From Macrotis lagotis (taxonomy: Eukaryota > Chordata > Mammalia > Peramelemorphia > Peramelidae): a stretch of 64,000 nucleotides of DNA. Position 1 is the first letter of the stretch. Each line of letters begins with the position of its first letter. The notes under the pieces were generated by a model, which saw only the letters and a program-made list of their open reading frames with translations, was not told the DNA's origin and did not search any database. Shown here in pieces: positions 63,362-64,000 of the stretch. The stretch lies in the NCBI RefSeq assembly GCF_037893015.1, contig NC_133661.1:187510809-187574808 (forward strand), read 5' to 3'. Position numbers and translations under genes: made by a program.

Positions 63362-64000
63362 GAAGGTGGCGCCTTCAAGTCAAGAAGTTGCCTGAGCTCT
63401 CTTCAGTTTCCCTCAAATGCAACATTAAATCAAGCCTCTAAATGGATCCTGGAGCCACATAACCCACAAAAAGGCAGAGTGGAATAATTTTCTAGCTTAA
63501 GGAAGGACCTCAGGAAAGGTCTGTCTCCCTTGGGTTCGGGGGAGTGCATCCCAGGAGCAGGTGGATGTGGACAAGCCAGTGGGAGAATCTTAACCATAGT
63601 TGAGATCAGCAACTGAGCCCCTGTATATGGATTTAGCAGGCCAGTGAGGGCTTCAATCCCAGTGTAGAAGGCATATTGTGAACCCCAAAACACAAGTATA
63701 GCAAGCAGATGTAACTTGGTTGGATAATTTCATAGTAGTGAATAAGTCACCAGCACCAGAGACCTTAGCTCAAAAAGTCAGTGACTAGGCCCCTGGCACC
63801 CAAAACAAGAAGTTTGGATCAGTGCTCACTGTGCTATAGGAGCAGAGTTCAGCTTTAAAAAATGAGAAAACCCCCCAAATGCCCCATCTTAGAAAAGGAT
63901 GATGGTGACAGGGAAGATCAAAATGCCATCTCAGAAGATGAAAACAGTGAAGTATTAAAGGTGAATATAAATGGATCTGAAGCCCAAAAAAGATCTTTTG
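63362..64000 (+). mobile_element. L1 LINE 5' end, running out of the window
   Basis: Begins GAAGGTGGCGCCTTCAAGTC and continues through L1 5' UTR text (CAACATTAAATCAAGCCTCT, GGATCCTGGAGCCACATAAC, CCACAAAAAGGCAGAGTG, ATCCCAGGAGCAGGTGGATG). ORF1 starts at 63862 (MRKPPKCPILEKDDGDREDQ) and stays open to the window edge, 46 codons. Whether the element is complete cannot be seen here. Confidence 0.75.

Overview
This 64 kb window is vertebrate genomic DNA, most likely from a marsupial and perhaps an Australian one. The main evidence is the repeat content. There are many copies of a tRNA-derived SINE whose head reads like GGGGCAGCTAGGTGGC, several MAR1-type CORE-SINEs with a BovB/RTE tail, a degraded BovB (RTE) LINE, marsupial-type L1 and HAL1-like elements, and abundant old L2, CR1/L3 and MIR copies. 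Species assignment is inference from repeat families only.

The only intact protein-coding genes are four olfactory receptor (OR) genes, all on the minus strand and each with a single uninterrupted coding exon of 310-313 codons. Two (1734-2666 and 12231-13163) are OR11H-like. Two (40100-41035 and 55053-55994) are OR11G-like. In human, OR11G2 and the OR11H genes are neighbours at 14q11.2, so the window looks like the corresponding family-11 OR cluster. Each coding exon is preceded within 4-11 nt of its ATG by a pyrimidine tract and AG, the usual OR layout of upstream non-coding exon(s), an intron and one coding exon. These acceptors decide the starts and rule out the longer open frames of the first and third genes.

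The cluster grew by two separate tandem duplications. Pair A (OR1/OR2) repeats at about 10.5-10.7 kb. It includes 3' and 5' gene flanks and a remote block at 7.39-8.65 kb and 18.06-19.23 kb, 5-6 kb upstream of each gene. Pair B (OR3/OR4) repeats at about 13-15 kb. It includes an L2 copy downstream, an L2 tail upstream and a remote block (45.48-46.02 and 58.73-59.26 kb) that carries a CR1/L3 3' end. Each pair is about 83-84% identical in protein by eye. The remote blocks are the best places to look for promoters or first exons.

Region by region: 0-14 kb holds OR1, OR2, older SINE/L2 copies and a 5'-truncated L1 (8.7-10.97 kb). 14-19.5 kb holds an internally deleted L1, a probable retrocopy of an unidentified host gene, and a 7SL RNA pseudogene. 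19.5-26.4 kb is a HAL1-like element split by a younger L1 that itself carries SINEs. 26.8-29.4 kb is old SINE/LINE. 29.4-32.0 kb is a small endogenous retrovirus fossil with two LTRs, followed to 34 kb by LTR-like repeats and an L2 split by a 644-bp insertion. 35-39.4 kb holds an inverted (twin-primed) L1, a fresh-looking L1 with a 16-bp target duplication and a long purine tract. 39.4-60 kb holds OR3, OR4, L2, BovB and many SINEs. 60-64 kb holds an LTR-like repeat, a second HAL1-like copy, a SINE and the 5' end of an L1 that runs out of the window.

I see no tRNA gene, CRISPR array, operon or non-OR host gene with an intact frame. The most interesting items are the paired tandem duplications with their remote conserved blocks, the HAL1-like family with the same ORF1-to-ORF2-tail layout in two copies, the 7SL pseudogene, and the nested-insertion histories.
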